Part shown: piece by piece, positions 13,513 to 24,387 of the stretch
How the letters are laid out: each line of letters begins with the position of its first letter
How positions within the stretch are numbered: position 1 is the stretch's first letter
Assembly: GCF_000835495.1 (NCBI RefSeq)
Contig: NW_015622550.1
Location: 66,298-130,297 of the forward strand
Source of the DNA: Cladophialophora immunda
Taxonomy: Eukaryota; Ascomycota; Eurotiomycetes; Chaetothyriales; Herpotrichiellaceae
Direction: 5' to 3'
Length of the DNA stretch: 64,000 nt
Notes under the pieces: model-generated
The model's database searches: none
Told to the model about the DNA's origin: nothing
The model's input: only the letters and a program-made list of their open reading frames with translations
Program-made: the position numbers and the translations under genes

Positions 13513-13866
13513 TGTAAGGGTTTAGAAAGAGTTCTATAACTAGCTAGCTAATCTAGTAATAAGGAGGATAAATCTGAGGAGAGAAAGGAAGAAGGAAGAA
13601 CGCTCTCTCTCTCCCTCCTTATATCGTACGCTCTACTGTAAGGGGTACCCATTATCTTACCTTCTCTCCCTTATCTCCCTCTTCTATATACGCTATCTAC
13701 CCCTTGCGTACGTTCTCCTTACATCTTATTTCCCTCCCTTACCTCCCTCTTCTGTATACGCTATCTACCCCTTGCGTACGGTATGTTGTTCCCCCGCCAC
13801 ACGTGACTGTCGGGCTTGGCGCTGGTTCCTCCGAACCGAGCCTCCTTTAGGGTTTAACCCATCACA
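13513..13866 (-). mobile_element. 5' LTR (family beta) of gypsy relic A
   Basis: 354-bp LTR (plus strand TGTAAGGGTTTAG...AACCCATCACA) abutting the start of minus-strand gypsy relic A. The adjacent internal sequence matches the sequence just inside the 5' LTR of the complete element at 44352 onward. It is more diverged than the solo copies. Confidence 0.82.
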
Positions 13867-14049
13867 GTACGTGACGGAACTCAGCCTAAGTTCCATAACT
13901 AATACTTCCTAGGAAGTAGGCCTAGGGGTTATATATTACTAATCGAGCTAGTTAGATCCCTCTATCCGTTAGCTTTATACTTTAGGCTTAATAGAATTAT
14001 TATAATAGACCTTCGCGGACGAAGAGCGCCTTTTGAGGGGTGGTGATGT

Positions 14050-14269
14050 CATAGCCTAGCTGACCGTATGTGGGATACCTTTGCGAGGCTCGTACGCGAG
14101 GCTGGCTACCCCGCATGCAAGGCTGGCCACCCCGCATAAGGCTGAGCGTGTAAACATTCTTCTGTCGCGTTCACCGCGCCACTATTAGTTAGACTCCTTC
14201 GTCTCAGAATTCATATCATAATTGCACCCTTAACAGTGATATTTCCTGTTCTAGGTTGCGCCGTGATAG
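14050..14269 (+). repeat. Dispersed repeat Y, left copy
   Basis: About 220 bp matching the reverse complement of 37345-37530, with shared landmarks GGTTGCGCCGTGATAG, TTAACAGTGATATTTCC and GACTCCTTCGTCTCAGAA. It marks the left edge of gene island I; the joined X-Y copy marks its right edge in inverted orientation. No open reading frame. The family is not recognised. Confidence 0.8.
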
Positions 14270-14809
14270 CCTAATGGTAAGTTAGGATTCTTATTATGGT
14301 ATTAATTCTATAGACCTATTGTAAATAAAATAAGTCAATTAGATACTGGCCCTGAATGGGTAGAGTAGCTGACAGTGACATTCCGCCTTCCGCGCCTTCC
14401 GCGCCTTCCGCGCCTATTATTGCGGGGGTTTACTTGACATGCGTGAGATTGCCGAATATTGCCTAATGTGACCGTAAACTTCTCCAGACGGGCTAAGTAT
14501 GGTCCCGGAAGGCTCGTAATGGCCGCAAGGAGATCTCTAGCGGGGTATATTTAGTGGTACACAATAGCCCTTAGCCTAACACTCTACGTGGTGCACCAAC
14601 CAAGCTACAGCCTCTATGGTTTGGCGCACTGGCGCGCGGAGCTCATATCATCCCAAGGCCGTTGCCCGGGGTGATCTTGTGCCATCCACTCCCCATATTC
14701 TTACAAATACTAATTTTCGCCAGACTCTGTGAGATAGGGAAATAAAGATAGATTACAACCTTGATTTCCCGCCTAAGCTGTCCTTCAAGGGTCAATAACT
14801 TCGAGAAAA
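14270..14809. other. Intergenic region left of the SDR gene, with a 9-bp tandem repeat
   Basis: Normal-composition DNA without a gene. Three exact copies of CCTTCCGCG lie at 14386-14412. The last 300 bp are the presumed promoter of the SDR gene starting at 14810. Confidence 0.55.
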
Positions 14810-15953
14810 ATGGCAACACAAGCTAAAACTATGAAGACACTCCCGATGTTCTCGCTGGAAGGCAAAACTTGTCTCGGTAAGATCTCGAAGGCCAGAACAT
14901 TTTCGCATGTCATTGTCTGGCTAACTTGCCAAGTCACAGGGTATGTCTGAGATCGCAGTCCGGCCATGTGGCGACAAACGTGAACTAAATGTCATGCTAG
15001 AGGAGCAGGCGGCCTGGGCAGAGAATGCCTCACTGCTTTTGCGCAATCTGGAGCGAACTGGTGAGATGGGCGGAGAGGATCAAGCCGGCGAAGCACGTAA
15101 AACTGACTCTCAGCAGTGTCTGTGTTGATCTCGATCTCAAAGCGAGCGAGTCCGCCATCAACGATGTTTCCGCGCAAATCCTGCAGGAAAAGGGCTCCGA
15201 ATCCGGCAAGATGGGCGCCTATGCTTGTGATGCTGTTAATGAAGACGAAGTGGAAGCCACTGTGGCGCAAATTGTAAAGGACTTCGGCCAGATTGATGTC
15301 CTTGTCACCTGTGCTGGAATTTGCGTACACGGCGATGCCAAATCCACCGATCTTGCGACATGGCGCAAGGTAATCCAAGTCAATCTGGATGGTACATATA
15401 CATTCGCGCGTAATGTGGGCAAGCATATGCTGGAGCACAAGGTGGCTGGGTCCATGATTTTTGTGGCCAGTGCTGCATCCTCGCATCCTCCACGGCCCCA
15501 AGTGCAGGCATCGTACAATGCTTCCAAAGCAGGAGTGAAGGCGTTGGCGGTGTCACTGGCGACGGAATGGGCTGACCGAGGAATTCGTGTCAACACCCTG
15601 AGTCCAGGCTATATGAAAACTCCAATGATGCCGACCACGGACATACAGAGAGAGTGGCTGACGCAAATTCCCATGCGTACGTTGCTGCGCACGTTTCACC
15701 CTCTTCGTTCTTAGTGCTAACAAAATGTCATCAGGTCGCTTCGCCGATCCTTGCGAACAACGCGGCACAGTGGTGGGTGCATGAGATATCTTACGATGAT
15801 AACTGAGAACTGACATAATTTAGGTTTGGATGGCAAGCCCTGCCAGTAGTTATCTGACAGGCGCCGACATAGTAAGTAACAGTCCAGCTGAGTTTCATCT
15901 TAAGTTTGCTGACAGGAGATTAGGTAGTAGATGGAGGCTGGTCGCTGTGGTAA
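14810..15953 (+). CDS. Classical short-chain dehydrogenase/reductase (SDR)
   Basis: NAD(P)-dependent alcohol/ketone oxidoreductase. The model has seven exons: 14810-14876, 14934-14940, 15001-15060, 15114-15676, 15735-15772, 15824-15871 and 15924-15953, giving 270 residues, normal for the family. Splicing joins the cofactor loop TGGAGGLG (TGxxxGxG, about residues 24-31). Further along are the CAG motif (the NNAG position), a serine in the VASAAS strand, and the catalytic Tyr179/Lys183 pair in SYNASK. The protein ends with GADI followed by VVDGG, the usual SDR C-terminus. The second exon is only 7 nt, which needs transcript support, but without it the glycine loop is lost. It is similar in type to fungal sorbose/mannitol-reductase SDRs; the substrate is unknown. 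It converges on the regulator gene to its right. Confidence 0.85.
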
Positions 15954-16572
15954 GCATGTTGCAATGGCAAAGGGCATCAGAACCCAGATCCTTCAGATAT
16001 ATGGACCGTACAGGGAGTAGAGGTAGATTATCGGTTCTAGGCTTCAGGTGTACCCAAGAAGCAGACTTAGATGGAAATAGGCCCAATGACAGGTCTTGCT
16101 AGCTCCAGCCTTCCACCACGCAGCATAGTAAAAGGACCCAACGTCTGTGGTAATTGTAGCCGAGTAGAGTGCCCGATGCATCAGGAAACAGCCACGTTGT
16201 CGGGATTGTGTGGCTCTCTGGCTATGACACGGAGCTACATAGCGTTGCGAATAGCGGCCGCCAGGATTGGGTTCCCGTGACGTTATCACTTGACTTCCAC
16301 CTTGCGTTACATTGGGCCTTGAGGGTGAGTCCAACCAGGAAGCATACCTCAGAATATAAGTTCCAGCATGTGGTAGTTGCTCGCTGACCCATCTTACCGC
16401 GGCTGCAAAGATGAGGAGAGGATGTGACGTGAGAATGCTAACCCCCCTGGCTCGATCTCTACGCGGCGAATTCGGCTTGTTACATGGCACGTAGGATAGC
16501 CACGGGCAGACCTTATCGCTCAAGTGTCTGAGTAGGCACCCCTGTTTGATATCTATAACACCAGAGTTGCTA
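15954..16572. other. Convergent intergenic region
   Basis: Lies between the 3' ends of the SDR (+) and the transcription factor (-). Several overlapping short frames exist on both strands, but none has a recognisable domain. Nothing else seen. Confidence 0.55.
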
Positions 16573-18853
16573 TCATGTGTGTTGATCGACGCGATTGTGC
16601 GCTGAGAGTCGCGATTTCTGGCGTATTAGCTGAACAAACCAGGCTATCATTTCAGCACTCGAGTCAGCCACTGCCCACGGTTTCACGGCGACGGCAACTT
16701 GGCTCAACAATTCGGCGGTGTCCGGGACCAGCGGCTGTAGCGCTGGCGTGATGGAGGCCAGCGTCACCATGAAGGTGCAAGCTAGTAAACTGCGATACAT
16801 CGAGTCAGTGTTTCGAGTATGAGGCGCCTGCGCGACGAGGAAAGGGGTTAATCAAGGGGAACAACTTCCACGGGGCCGCAGAGCTACTCACGCATGTGTG
16901 ATGATCCAGGTGTACTGAGTCCGGTGCCTAAGAATATGACCTGCCATAGCGATGGAACTTCGGCAACTGTCCAGGCTGAGCTTGCAGTATTCGATGACAT
17001 GAGGCGGAAAACTGGACCTGTTGGGCGACATGACCACATGGATCACAAACGGGCGACCAATGATATGCATGGCGGACCAATACCGCAGTCGAAGCCACCC
17101 GTCGTGGAGATCGCGAGGAGTTTTGTCATCTAGATCTGGCTTGATTTCATCTGGCAGAGACTCGTACCAGCTCTTCAGTTGCCGTACTAGCTCGGCGCAG
17201 ACGCTTTGAAACTTGGTTTCTGTGACTATACCCGCCAGAGCGGACGGACTCTCGGACGCTCGAGATAGACGAGGAGACGAAATGGGCTGTGTGAGCTGGC
17301 TGTTGACGTAGAGAGTGCTATGGATCCGGTTGAGGAGCCGGCGGATGGAGCACACTGCCAGGAAGAGCAGCGCATCGCGGTCAGTATACGTACTGAAGCT
17401 CGGGAATTGCATCTTGCCAACGAGGAGTTCAATTCCAGTACGCGGTACGTGAAATTCTGCCAAGGTATCACTGGACAGCGTGCGATGTTAACGCATGACC
17501 ATAGCCACAAGCCGATGAGGAAGAAATGGACGAACCTCTCGAAGATGAAACATGCCCAGACCAGACGGGCAGCGGGAGAACAGGTGTCGTGATTGGAACG
17601 GCTGGTTATCGAGCTGAGGATGTTAGCTTCACGCTACCTTATCCACGGCATGCACGTTGGCCACTGACCTTGCCACCGAGGATTGCAGCGTCACGGAGGT
17701 TAGATGGACCATTCTCCAGGCCTGAAGCGGCAGGTTCAGGTGCTGGAAATACAAAGCAGCATGGATGAGCGTCAGAGCGGAAACCTCAACCTTCTCATAA
17801 CAGAAACCCCATAGAGCCGTTGCAAGTCTGTATGCTGGGGCAAAGTACTCCAGCCCCTGGGCGCTGTCGTGGTTTCCCGAGGTAGGGCAGTAAGGCGAGT
17901 TGGTAGCCACCTTGCCTAGAGCGAGTAGCACTAAGCATAAAGCGCTTTCTGCATCAGCACGAAGACCTTGCTCGAGGACTTGATGATAGAGCGGCATGAA
18001 CATATCACGGTCCAAGACCGGAAATGCAGGGTGAACATAGGCGAAGAAGGCGCTGATCAGAGGGTCAGTAATTTCTGCATGGAGCTGGGGCAGCGGACTA
18101 TTGTCGGTGATGTCCCTAAAGACGGCGTCCTGAACAGATATGGTCCTTGAAGACTCGAGCTGGAGGAAGAAATTGTCTGGGTAGTCACCTATGAGACTCT
18201 TGACTTGGGGCAGCAGGAACAAACTGCCCGTTGTGGTCCAGTGGCCGATGGGAATGGTCAGCGAGACATCGTGGGCGTCCTCGCCATCATCATCGACCAC
18301 CACCCTGGCCTCGGAGTGAGAGCCGGGCAGCGGATATGCATGTCCTGTGCCATGATTTCCGTGCGTGTCTGCAATAAACAATCTACTCGTGGCTGCCAGC
18401 CGTGTCTCAGCCGGGACATGAGACGAGATGTCTGGGGCGGCATACGGAAATGGAGAAGTGCCATGGAAGCGGGATTCGAGGTTGGGCGGTGGACTCGTAG
18501 CCATCGACACTGACTGTTGCTTGACCTGCGCCTCGAGGTCGGTGAGGCGATTGAGAAGCTGTTGGAGGGTCTCGTCGGCGGCGATACCCCTACAAAAGGA
18601 GTATCAATGTATGGCCACAAACTCTTTTTGTCGTTTCACTTACACTTCTGGATACTCACAGTCGATGCCAGATTCGGCACACAGGCCGCATACCGGCTTC
18701 TTAGAATCACATCGTCGCTTTCTGTGGGAGAGACCGATGATTGTCAGCAGCTGAGCTCGCTGCATGTTGGCATGCTGGATGGAAGAATTTGTCTTACCTA
18801 TGGCGGCAGTAATTGCAGGCCACAGCAGTGCGCTTCCTGGGGAAAGAAGACAT
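16573..18853 (-). CDS. Zn2Cys6 fungal transcription factor with fungal-specific TF domain
   Basis: Nuclear DNA-binding regulator. Exons, in transcript order: 18853-18798, 18721-18644, 18589-17669, 17613-17536, 17470-16892 and 16789-16573, giving 642 residues. The first intron splits the zinc cluster. After splicing the six cysteines fall at residues 13, 16, 23, 30, 33 and 40 with perfect C-x2-C-x6-C-x6-C-x2-C-x6-C spacing. It is followed by a short leucine-rich linker (TLQQLLNRLTDLEAQV), a plausible dimerisation coiled coil. The middle region resembles the fungal_trans domain, with AYVHPAFPVLD, a LALGK helix and the LVWACFIFE segment. The start ATG gives MSSFPRKRT, a basic leader. It sits between an SDR and a BVMO, so it is the obvious candidate pathway regulator for island I, but this is inference from position. 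Confidence 0.87.
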
Positions 18854-19512
18854 CGACGGCTGCGCTGGTCATTATCAGCATCGCCGCTGGGAGCTAGCTT
18901 GGGCACGATCAAGGTGATATGTAGCACGGCGAATTCAGTATGGGGCTTGCTGGAGCAAGCGGGGAAGACGAAGCTAAAGGGAAACAGACGAAGAGAGGTT
19001 TGAGAGGTGAGAATGGAAGAACGTCAGCATGTGACATTTTGGGACGAGGACAAGACGGCAAACGAAGGGCACGTGACGCAGATCGGCGATGGCTGTGACT
19101 GACGGCCCCGCCAAGGCTATGTAATGACGGTCAGGGAAGGTACTCCGAGGGCCTTCGGCCGAAGGCCATCGGACGGCGCTAGTAGGCCTGTGTAAATTAC
19201 TCGAGGTTATATAGTCTGACGGTCCCCAGGGCCCAGTAGAATTCACCATGTTCCTCCATTGAGTCACATGGCTTGCCACATAACGCGCTTGATTACGTGT
19301 ACATGCAGCTCAAAAAACAACAATAACAAATCACCAGGGAGGGAACTGGGAAATAGTCAACCAGCTTAGCCGTCTTCCAGAAGCCATTGACCATACCGAG
19401 TCCTCTATCGTCTGCTTACATACTCATCTCCGTCTCCCGTAACCCGAGAGAACAAGATCCCATCAAGTAGAGCGCCTTGATATGCAAACATCTAATGCTA
19501 CTGATGACTGAC
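18854..19512. other. Intergenic region between regulator and BVMO, carrying one repeat-M copy
   Basis: 5' flank of the regulator and 3' flank of the monooxygenase. Apart from the MITE-like repeat at 19145-19266 no gene or RNA is visible. Confidence 0.55.
19145..19266 (-). repeat. MITE-like repeat M with central palindrome, copy 1
   Basis: About 122 bp whose reverse complement matches 36711-36832 (shared TCAATGGAGGAACATG, CTGGGGACCGTC and GTAAATTACA). It contains the perfect palindrome GGCCTTCGGCCGAAGGCC (19150-19167). It has no coding capacity. It is a small non-autonomous repeat or a remnant of one; the ends are not well defined. Confidence 0.7.
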
Positions 19513-21631
19513 CTATTTTATGAACCAAGATAACTCAGTCCCGTCGTGCTCCATCGCCGTGCTTCCATCGGCCAAATACTGGAAGCGGTTGGAGGTGTGG
19601 TACTTGTAATCCCAATCTTCCCAACGTCGTCGTGAGATGGATTCCATGAAATGAGGTCCTGAGCCTGGCCAGGGGCCCCAGACCTTGCCGTCCACTGTTC
19701 CATTCTTATACCTGCAGGGGAAAAGCGAGATTAGTTTCGAGAGGCCAATGTTGTATTGTGTACTTCATCGTACACAATCGCATTATAGGCAGACTTACCA
19801 TGATCGACAGGTCGAAGTCCACACCAAGTCCTTGACAATGTTGTCCTTGTGCTCCTGGAAGTCATCCACCGCCTCCTTCTTGGGCGAGATGGACTTGATA
19901 TTTTCCGTCATCAGCCTCTCGACCACGTCAAAGGCGTACTGGATGTAAGCCTCGATGCACGGAATGAATGTACCATGCGCGGCGGGCGCGTTGGGACCGG
20001 CGGTCACTGTCTAATCGTTAGCTATGTCCACCAAATCAATTGTAAGGTGAACGCACTAAAATAGTTAGGAAATCGGGACGCCGCAAATCCCAAGTAGCCT
20101 CGCGGACCGTCCTTCCAGACCTCATTGAGAACGGCACCATCTTCTCCGATCAGTTTGAAGGGAGGGCAGAACGAAGTGTTGAATCCAGTGGCGCAGATGA
20201 GGACATCGAGCTCGACCTTGGTGCCGTCGCTGACGATCAGACCATCAGAAACGACCTCGGTGATTTCTTGGGTTTGCACTGTCACGTTGTCTTCACAGAG
20301 CGCTTCGAGATATCCATCACCGGGCGTAAAACTATCAATTCAATCAGCATTCGCCTTCGGGCGGACATGATCGATTGTTAACACTCACCGACGGCAACCC
20401 AAAGCAAAGTCCGGGATCAGCAAAGGGATCAATTCAGGCTTCTTGGCAAGGCGCTTCTTCATCTGCTCCTTGATCATCTGCAGGGTCTCCCTCTGGTCCT
20501 TAGAGTTCTTGCGGATCGTCTCGAATCCGGTGTTCAGGACATGGATGGCTCGCTTCCGGAATACAAGGAACTCCTCTGGGTTGTCGGCCCACCTTTTCTG
20601 CTGTTCCGGCGAGTACATGGTATCTCTACCATTAGGCGCGAGCTCGAGAGCCAGCTCCGGAGTGATGTACGTGGCCGAGCGGTGGAAGGTGTGCAAGTGT
20701 TTCGCAACTACAGAACATGAGCTTCGTCCACCATCCGCGAACGATTTGAATTGACCTACCTGCTTGGACCTGAGGAACGATCTGAATGCCGGACGAACCC
20801 GTACCAATGACACCCACAACCTTGCCTTCGAGTTTGGCGGAAGTATCATAGTGTGCCGAGTGGAGAAGTGTGCCTTTGAATGTGTGCAGGCCTGGGAGAT
20901 CGGGCCATTTCCACGAGCTGGGTGCGTGGTTAGCCAAATAGGCATTTACAGACCTGAGGAGGCTGCCTCCACATACTTCAATATTCCAGACGCGTTGATC
21001 AGTACCTCAGCTTTGTCGGTGAGCGTCTCGCCGCGGGAGAGATCCTCGACGATGAGATCGTACTGTCCGTTAGCCTCATTCCATCGAGCTTCAGTGACCC
21101 GGTGCTGGAATCGCACATGCTCCGGTACGCCGTATGCCTTAGCCTCGGCCGTAAAGTAGTTGCGAATCTCTGTGGAATCCACGTAGACTCGAGACCAATA
21201 TGGATTTCCCTTCCACGAGAATGTGTATGTATGAGACGGTACGTCGCAAGAGCACCTGATGACGAGACGATGTCAGCCCACGCTGTGGTGGTGGTTGGAA
21301 CAACGGAAGCGGAGAGAGAGGTGGTGGCGGGGCGGCAGCGAAAGGCTTACCCAGGATAACGATTCTCAAACCACGTGCCTCCGACATTACTGTTCTTCTC
21401 ATAGATGACGAGTTCAATCGGCTGGCCTTGAAATCGGTCTTTGAACATCTTCACTGCCGCAATGCCGGAAATACCACAGCCGATGACAACGATTCTCATG
21501 GGCCGCGCTTTTCTCGAAGGATGATGCGAGTACTGATAGGCGTGGCTTGTTCCATTGGCCAAATCGCCATTCGTAGCGTTCACATCACTATTGGTGATGT
21601 GAACGGCTGAGTTGGTAGATCCAACAGCCAT
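19513..21631 (-). CDS. Baeyer-Villiger-type FAD-dependent monooxygenase 1
   Basis: Flavoprotein inserting one O2-derived oxygen into a ketone or related substrate using NADPH. Exons: 21631-21351, 21255-20977, 20917-20760, 20707-20389, 20331-20057, 20006-19799 and 19711-19513, giving 572 residues, typical of class B monooxygenases. The FAD loop GCGISG is at residues 51-56, the ENRYPGCSCD and SWKWPDLPGL segments follow, and the NADPH loop is GTGSSG. The BVMO fingerprint FxGxxxHxxxW(P/D) is present as FKGTLLHSAHYD, with Tyr in place of Trp. The C-terminal half carries ATGFNT and FPNYFMTAGPNAP, family hallmarks. The first 45 residues are a low-complexity Asn/Ser/Thr-rich extension; MRIVVIG could be an alternative start. 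Its 5' end faces the dehydrogenase relic. Fully intact by my model. Confidence 0.9.
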
Positions 21632-21857
21632 GTTGCCGGATTTCGAAGATAGGAATCACAGGGTTTTGTTAGATGGACGATTCTGTGTGAGTGGGAGTTT
21701 TTCGAGCGTTCATCGACCTACAAGAGTCAAGTTCGCATCGTTGTCGAGTCAATATAATCTATTCTCTGGCGAAGGGACGACCTTCGGCTGCGTCTGGCCC
21801 AGGAACGATGTTTCCACCACCCCACAGGTACATTTTGCCTTCGGCACTCTCGCAGTC

Positions 21858-21873
21858 CGGATGGAGGACTCCG
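21858..21873. promoter_or_regulatory. Candidate Zn2Cys6 site, CGG-N10-CCG
   Basis: An inverted CGG triplet pair spaced by ten bases lies about 230 bp upstream of the BVMO1 start. Zn2Cys6 proteins commonly bind inverted CGG triplets with a family-specific spacer. A single site of this degeneracy can occur by chance, so this is a weak prediction. Confidence 0.25.
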
Positions 21874-22284
21874 CCGCCGGGAACATCGGCAAGGGACACT
21901 CTACCAAGTGGTCGAATACCATACCGATTGTTGCGAAGCTCGAGCCTCGACTATCTTTTAGAAACAGAGGTTAGCGCTACAGTGAAAGGCCCGAAAGGAT
22001 AACAGAACGGGGCAGATCTCTTACCGCTATCCCCGCCGACCCGCTGCTCAGCTCTGGATGGGCGAAATTGAAAGGCTCCACAGCAGAGGGGCTTGGCCCT
22101 CGTGTGATCTCTCGAGTCTAGAGCTACGGCATATGCGGCATGGGGCATGGGGCATGGCAATTGATGCGAGAGCCTATTGCGATGCTGTCCCAGTGGAGCT
22201 CTTTGACGTCTAGTTTTTTAAATAGTCCGGTGGGGTTCATTTGAGTGTTCAAGTCCTGGCATTATCCTCGCTATGCCAATTGAC

Positions 22285-23000
22285 GACTGCGGCGAATAAA
22301 AACGTCTTTGTCATGGAGGCTTTACGGCTCCGATTCAGGCCGATGGTCTTCGAATTGCAGAAGATGATACATGTCGACAAAGTCATCGGCGACGTTCGGC
22401 GCATATTCTGTGATTTCCGGAATCGTTTACTTCGTCCTCCAGGCTGAGGAACGAGGATCTTGGCGCCGCTGCCTTGTGGATGCTGGCATCTATGTCTTGA
22501 GCTGGGGTCTCTTGGTGCTGGACTCCCAAATCGGTACTTCGGCTGAGAATCCAACCTTGTTGGCTGTACAGAATCTATCGGACGGAGGGGATACCTCCAC
22601 GAGCGTGCTCGTACAGTATCCCTCGACAGGCCAGGAACGAGTACTGACTTCGACAACCGAATTTAGAACGAGTATGGCGTTTGTTCGCATTGAGGGCACC
22701 AAGGGCAGCATCTTTATGAAAGGTCTTTCGGCATCGATGCCGAAAGAATGCATCATCTTCTCAGGGCCTGAAAGGGTCTCCCTACATGACTCGATTACTG
22801 GTCAGCTGCCTCTGGGAGAGGTGCATCAATTCGAGGAACAGGGCTTAGGTCCCCACCATGAAGCAGACCATGTAGCGGTCGAAATGGCCGCGGGCAAAAA
22901 GGAGAGCTCGATTATCCCTCAAGCAGAGACAATAAGGGTCACGGAGATGTTGGATGAGATTCGGAAGCAGCGCGGGCTGAGATATCCACAAGATAAATAG
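22285..23000 (+). pseudogene. Truncated, frameshifted dihydrodiol/xylose dehydrogenase-like gene (Gfo/Idh family)
   Basis: The translated pieces line up with the intact relative at 63483 onward. The first recognisable segment (NVFVMEALRLRF, then KVIGDVRRIFCDF) equals that protein's VFLMEAVWTRYF and following region. The nucleotides then read LGAAAL in one frame and VDAGIYVLSWG in another, a one-base frameshift at about 22480. The rest of the C-terminal domain (to the stop at 22998-23000) is open in a single 209-codon frame. The whole Rossmann domain with the EK(P/A) lysine is missing upstream. The remaining open frame could be mis-annotated as a small protein, but it lacks the cofactor domain and is most likely a relic. 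Confidence 0.8.
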
Positions 23001-23092
23001 ACAAACCATAAAAAACTTCGAGAATATTTATATATTTAGTTTCATTCGAAAGATACTCATGTCTATTCTTACATTTCCGAGTACATCGACTT

Positions 23093-24064
23093 TCAAGGGT
23101 CCCATCCACCATCGACGTTGTAGACCGCACCCGTGACGAAGCTGGACTCATCACTGAGCAGGAACACAATGACTTTGGCAACCTCTGAAGGATCGGCTTG
23201 CCGTTTCATGACCTGCGGAGCCACAGATTGGGAATGACCTTGTCGCTGTTCCATCTCTTTGAGCATGGGAGTTGCTGTCGTTCCTGAAATCGACACAAAT
23301 CAGTCTCAAGATTGGTTGCATCTCCCCTAATGGCACGATGTCTAGGCACTCGACTTACCGGGCGCAATTGCGTTGACCCTTACTGTCGGATTCTCTCGCG
23401 AGGCAACCTTAGTCAAACCGATGACCGCCCACTTACTCGCCGCGTAGCTAGCCACTCCGTAAAGCCCAGTCAGGCCTGCCACGCTGGATGCGTTGACCTT
23501 GAGCCGCGCAGAGAGCGAGTCAGCATGAGTGGATACTAAAGATGAAACGAATTGGAGCGTTGGAGGGTGGTAGAGCTTACAATACTTCCGCCATCTCTGA
23601 TGTGATTGAGCTGTGCCCTCAAACAGTTGAATATGCCCGTTGCGTTGACATCCATGGTTAGCTTCCACACTTCGTCGGTCTCGGTGCGAATAGGACGATT
23701 CTCCCGGATTACGCCTGCGAGGTTGACAGCTCCGTCCAAACCTCCGTATTCGGCGATGACCTTGTCCATCCAAGCATCCACTTGCTTACTTTCACGCACA
23801 TCGACTACCATGGCAGTGTGGGCTCGCTTGTCCGGGCCAGAAGTCATGGAGTGCAATGCAGCGTCCAAAACCTGTGGATTTGCATCAGCAATGCTGACGG
23901 TGGCTCCTCGGGAAGCCAGTATCTGAGCTGTGGCTAATCCAATCCCACTGGCGCCTATAATGGCAATCTATTGGGAAGGCATGGATTTTGTTTAGTTTCT
24001 GTCCTCATGATTGAGAGTGTTGTTGAGAACTCTGACGTACCACTTTTCCCTCGAACGATGCCAT
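23093..24064 (-). CDS. Short-chain dehydrogenase/reductase (SDR)
   Basis: NAD(P)-dependent oxidoreductase of 246 residues from exons 24064-24041, 23967-23581, 23497-23359 and 23283-23093. The first exon encodes only MASFEGKV. The cofactor loop GASGIG follows at residues 13-18, then NLAG, and the catalytic Tyr155/Lys159 pair in SYAASK. The [13 protein letters not shown] ending is typical of classical SDRs. All three introns are short and canonical, and no defect was seen. It is transcribed in the same direction as the beta-lactamase-fold esterase gene upstream, 324 bp from that gene's stop. Likely role: alcohol or hydroxy-acid oxidation in the same catabolic cluster (inference). Confidence 0.88.
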
Positions 24065-24387
24065 GCTGGAGACCAGAGAATGACGTTGGTTGCTTCTGTA
24101 TAAGTTCGTATGGTATGCGAGGTTGAGAATCGAAGGATGTATGTAATTTTGGGGAGCAAGACTGCGTTAGATAGGAAAGGTTCTATATATTTTATCCACG
24201 CCTGGGCCGGGTTGCGGGTAAGGCGGGGAGATAAGTGCTGGACTTTGTCAGTCCTCATCGACTGACAGACCATAGCCTGCATACAACTGATTTTGTACAG
24301 CAGACTATGTAATCGGATGACAGCTTTCGAAGCATCACAGTAGTGCAGCAGGCTATAGAAACTGGACGGAGCCGCATACAGAAATGC

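Larger units (their letters stand above)
7020..13866 (-). mobile_element. Ty3/gypsy LTR retrotransposon relic A (truncated, RIP-degraded)
   Basis: Read on the minus strand, this has the same order as the complete element at 43985-49828: 5' LTR (13513-13866), then sequence corresponding to gag/protease, reverse transcriptase at about 11.1-11.7 kb, RNase H at about 10.4-10.8 kb, and integrase with chromodomain down to about 7.03 kb. All frames are broken by C-to-T/G-to-A changes. The RT region still shows the conserved run around the first catalytic aspartate in conceptual translation. The 3' LTR is missing, so the left end is truncated at about 7020. A pogo-type element (7826-9686) is inserted in the integrase region. 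Confidence 0.82.

Noticed and set aside
22371..23000. 209-codon open frame as a functional small protein
   Set aside because: It is the C-terminal half of a Gfo/Idh dehydrogenase lacking its cofactor domain, with a frameshift just upstream.
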